From positions 248,001 to 312,000 of the forward strand of contig JAGWMJ010000001.1 of assembly GCA_028871815.1 (NCBI GenBank): DNA of 64,000 bases, read 5' to 3'. Under the pieces are notes generated by a model that saw only the letters and a program-made list of their open reading frames with translations, did not search any database and had not been told where the DNA came from. Made by a program: the position numbers and the translations under genes. Every line of letters begins with the position of its first letter. Position 1 is the first letter of the stretch. The DNA comes from Armatimonadota bacterium (GTDB taxonomy: Bacteria; Armatimonadota; Chthonomonadetes; Chthonomonadales; Chthonomonadaceae). Below are positions 62,996-64,000 of this stretch, one piece after another.

Positions 62996-64000
62996 TTGCC
63001 GGAACGATCGCGAGCACTTTATACCGACCTGTACCAGCTCACGATGGCGTGCGGCTACTGGATGCGAGCCATGGCGGAACGCGAGGCGGTGTTCTGCCTC
63101 TATTTCCGCTCGAATCCGTTTGGAAGCGGTTATACACTGGCAGGCGGACTGGCAAGCACGCTCGAGTATCTGGAGCGGCTGCGCTTCGACAGCGATGATC
63201 TGGCCTATCTGGCGGCGCTGCCGGGCGCTGATGGAACATCGCTGTTTCCCGCCGGATTCCTGGACTACCTCGCGGCGTTCCGCTTCCGCTGCGATGTGGA
63301 CGCCGCGCCGGAAGGATCCGTGGTCTTCCCAAACGAGCCAATCGTGCGTGTGCGGGGACCGGTTCTCCAGGCACAGATGGTCGAGACGGCTATTCTCAAC
63401 CAGATCAATTTCCAGTCGCTGATCGCAACCAAGGCCGCACGCGTGTGCCAGGCTGCGGCCGGTCGGCCGGTCATCGAATTTGGCCTGCGCCGCGCTCAGG
63501 GTTGGGATGGTGGCCTTACCGCGAGCCGCGCCGCCTACATAGGTGGATGCGCAGCCACCTCGAACCTTGCGGCCGGCCGGGAGTATGGTATCCCGGTTCG
63601 AGGCACACACGCGCACAGCTGGGTGATGATGTTTCCCGACGAACTTCAGGCGTTTGAGGCATGGGCCGAAGCGATGCCGAACAACTGCGTCTTCCTGGTG
63701 GATACGCGCGACACACTGCAGGGCGTTCAGAACGCCATTCGCGCGTCGGCTGCGCTCCCGGCCGATGGCCGTCAACCAATCGGCATCCGACTGGATTCCG
63801 GTGACCTTGCCAGGCTCAGCATCCAGGCTCGGGCAATGCTCGATGGTGCCGGGCTGAAGGATGCCACGATAATCGCGAGTAACGATATGGACGAGACGGT
63901 CATCAGTGCCCTGCTGGCGCAGGGAGCGCGCATCGATGCGTGGGGTGTAGGCACGCGCCTGGTAACCGGTTGGGACCAACCCGCGCTGGGCGGCGTGTAC
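62996..64000 (+). CDS. pncB: Nicotinate phosphoribosyltransferase, C-terminally truncated by window end
   Basis: NAD salvage enzyme; 335 codons are present and the frame runs off the window. Family features: ALYTDLYQLTMACGYW near the start, FRSNPFGSGYTLAGGL, FPNEPIVRVRGPVLQAQMVET, IEFGLRRAQGWDGGLTASRA, GTHAHSWVMMFPDE (the active-site His) and GIRLDSGDLARLS. No ATG precedes this block; TTG 62996, with ACAGGAAC about eight bases before it, gives MPERSRALYTDLYQL. The N-terminus is therefore slightly uncertain. Confidence 0.92.
   Translation, partial: MPERSRALYTDLYQLTMACGYWMRAMAEREAVFCLYFRSNPFGSGYTLAGGLASTLEYLERLRFDSDDLAYLAALPGADGTSLFPAGFLDYLAAFRFRCDVDAAPEGSVVFPNEPIVRVRGPVLQAQMVETAILNQINFQSLIATKAARVCQAAAGRPVIEFGLRRAQGWDGGLTASRAAYIGGCAATSNLAAGREYGIPVRGTHAHSWVMMFPDELQAFEAWAEAMPNNCVFLVDTRDTLQGVQNAIRASAALPADGRQPIGIRLDSGDLARLSIQARAMLDGAGLKDATIIASNDMDETVISALLAQGARIDAWGVGTRLVTGWDQPALGGVY

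Noticed and set aside
62621-63979. 452-codon open frame on the minus strand
   Set aside because: It is antisense to the conserved nicotinate phosphoribosyltransferase and overlaps the NHL gene; no family features.

Overview
The window is GC-rich, chromosomal and densely coded. It looks like a deep-branching diderm bacterium: LptF/G-type permease, MlaE/F/D lipid transport genes, a TolC-type outer-membrane protein and two DUF5916 beta-barrel-like proteins all imply an outer membrane. Menaquinone is made by the futalosine route (MqnC) and dTMP by ThyX. My best guess is Armatimonadota or a relative; that is an inference from gene content, not from a marker-gene comparison. I see no transposase, prophage, rRNA operon or CRISPR array.

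Layout. 80-8914 (+): pcp, ispA-like prenyl synthase, FAD amine oxidase, secreted glycoside hydrolase and thyX, joined by four 4-base stop/start overlaps with GTG or TTG starts, then a GT39-like membrane protein and rsgA. 9006-18338 (-): an exopolysaccharide operon running from a PEP-CTERM-like surface protein through a Wzc-like protein with a broken Walker A, sugar-phosphate transferase, O-antigen ligase/polymerase and flippase to an ATP-grasp enzyme and a polysaccharide deacetylase. 18611-25374: UPF0200-like kinase, comM, zwf (-) and a secreted subtilase. 25386-31739 (-): M20 peptidase behind a tRNA-Gly/tRNA-Cys unit, an efflux adaptor plus outer-membrane factor without a pump, and the primary sigma factor behind a consensus promoter and a leader of about 340 nt. 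32186-36390: cysteine desulfurase, pterin carbinolamine dehydratase, a degenerate J-domain protein with PspA, and an AI-2E family transporter. 36480-45076: WD40 protein, sat, a large BNR-repeat protein, tRNA-Ser, lytic transglycosylase and DUF5916 protein 1. 45462-50116 (-): an array of three RHS-tip cassettes. 50671-52689: DUF5916 protein 2. 52850-64000: mlaE-mlaF-mlaD, rplI-dnaB-purD-mqnC, an LptF/G permease (-), a Tat-exported NHL propeller (-), and a nicotinate phosphoribosyltransferase cut off by the window end.

The most unusual region is 45462-50116. Three times in tandem, the same RHS tip sequence ending in a DPSG boundary is fused to a different glycine-rich, hydrophobic C-terminal segment and followed by a different small membrane protein. 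No full-length RHS core precedes them. The first cassette has a promoter laid across its truncated 5' end, the first two share an almost identical block next to the variable part, and the third is frameshifted in a six-C tract. This resembles an orphan toxin/immunity cassette reservoir, but none of the C-terminal segments or partners matches a family I recognise, so toxin and immunity roles are inference.
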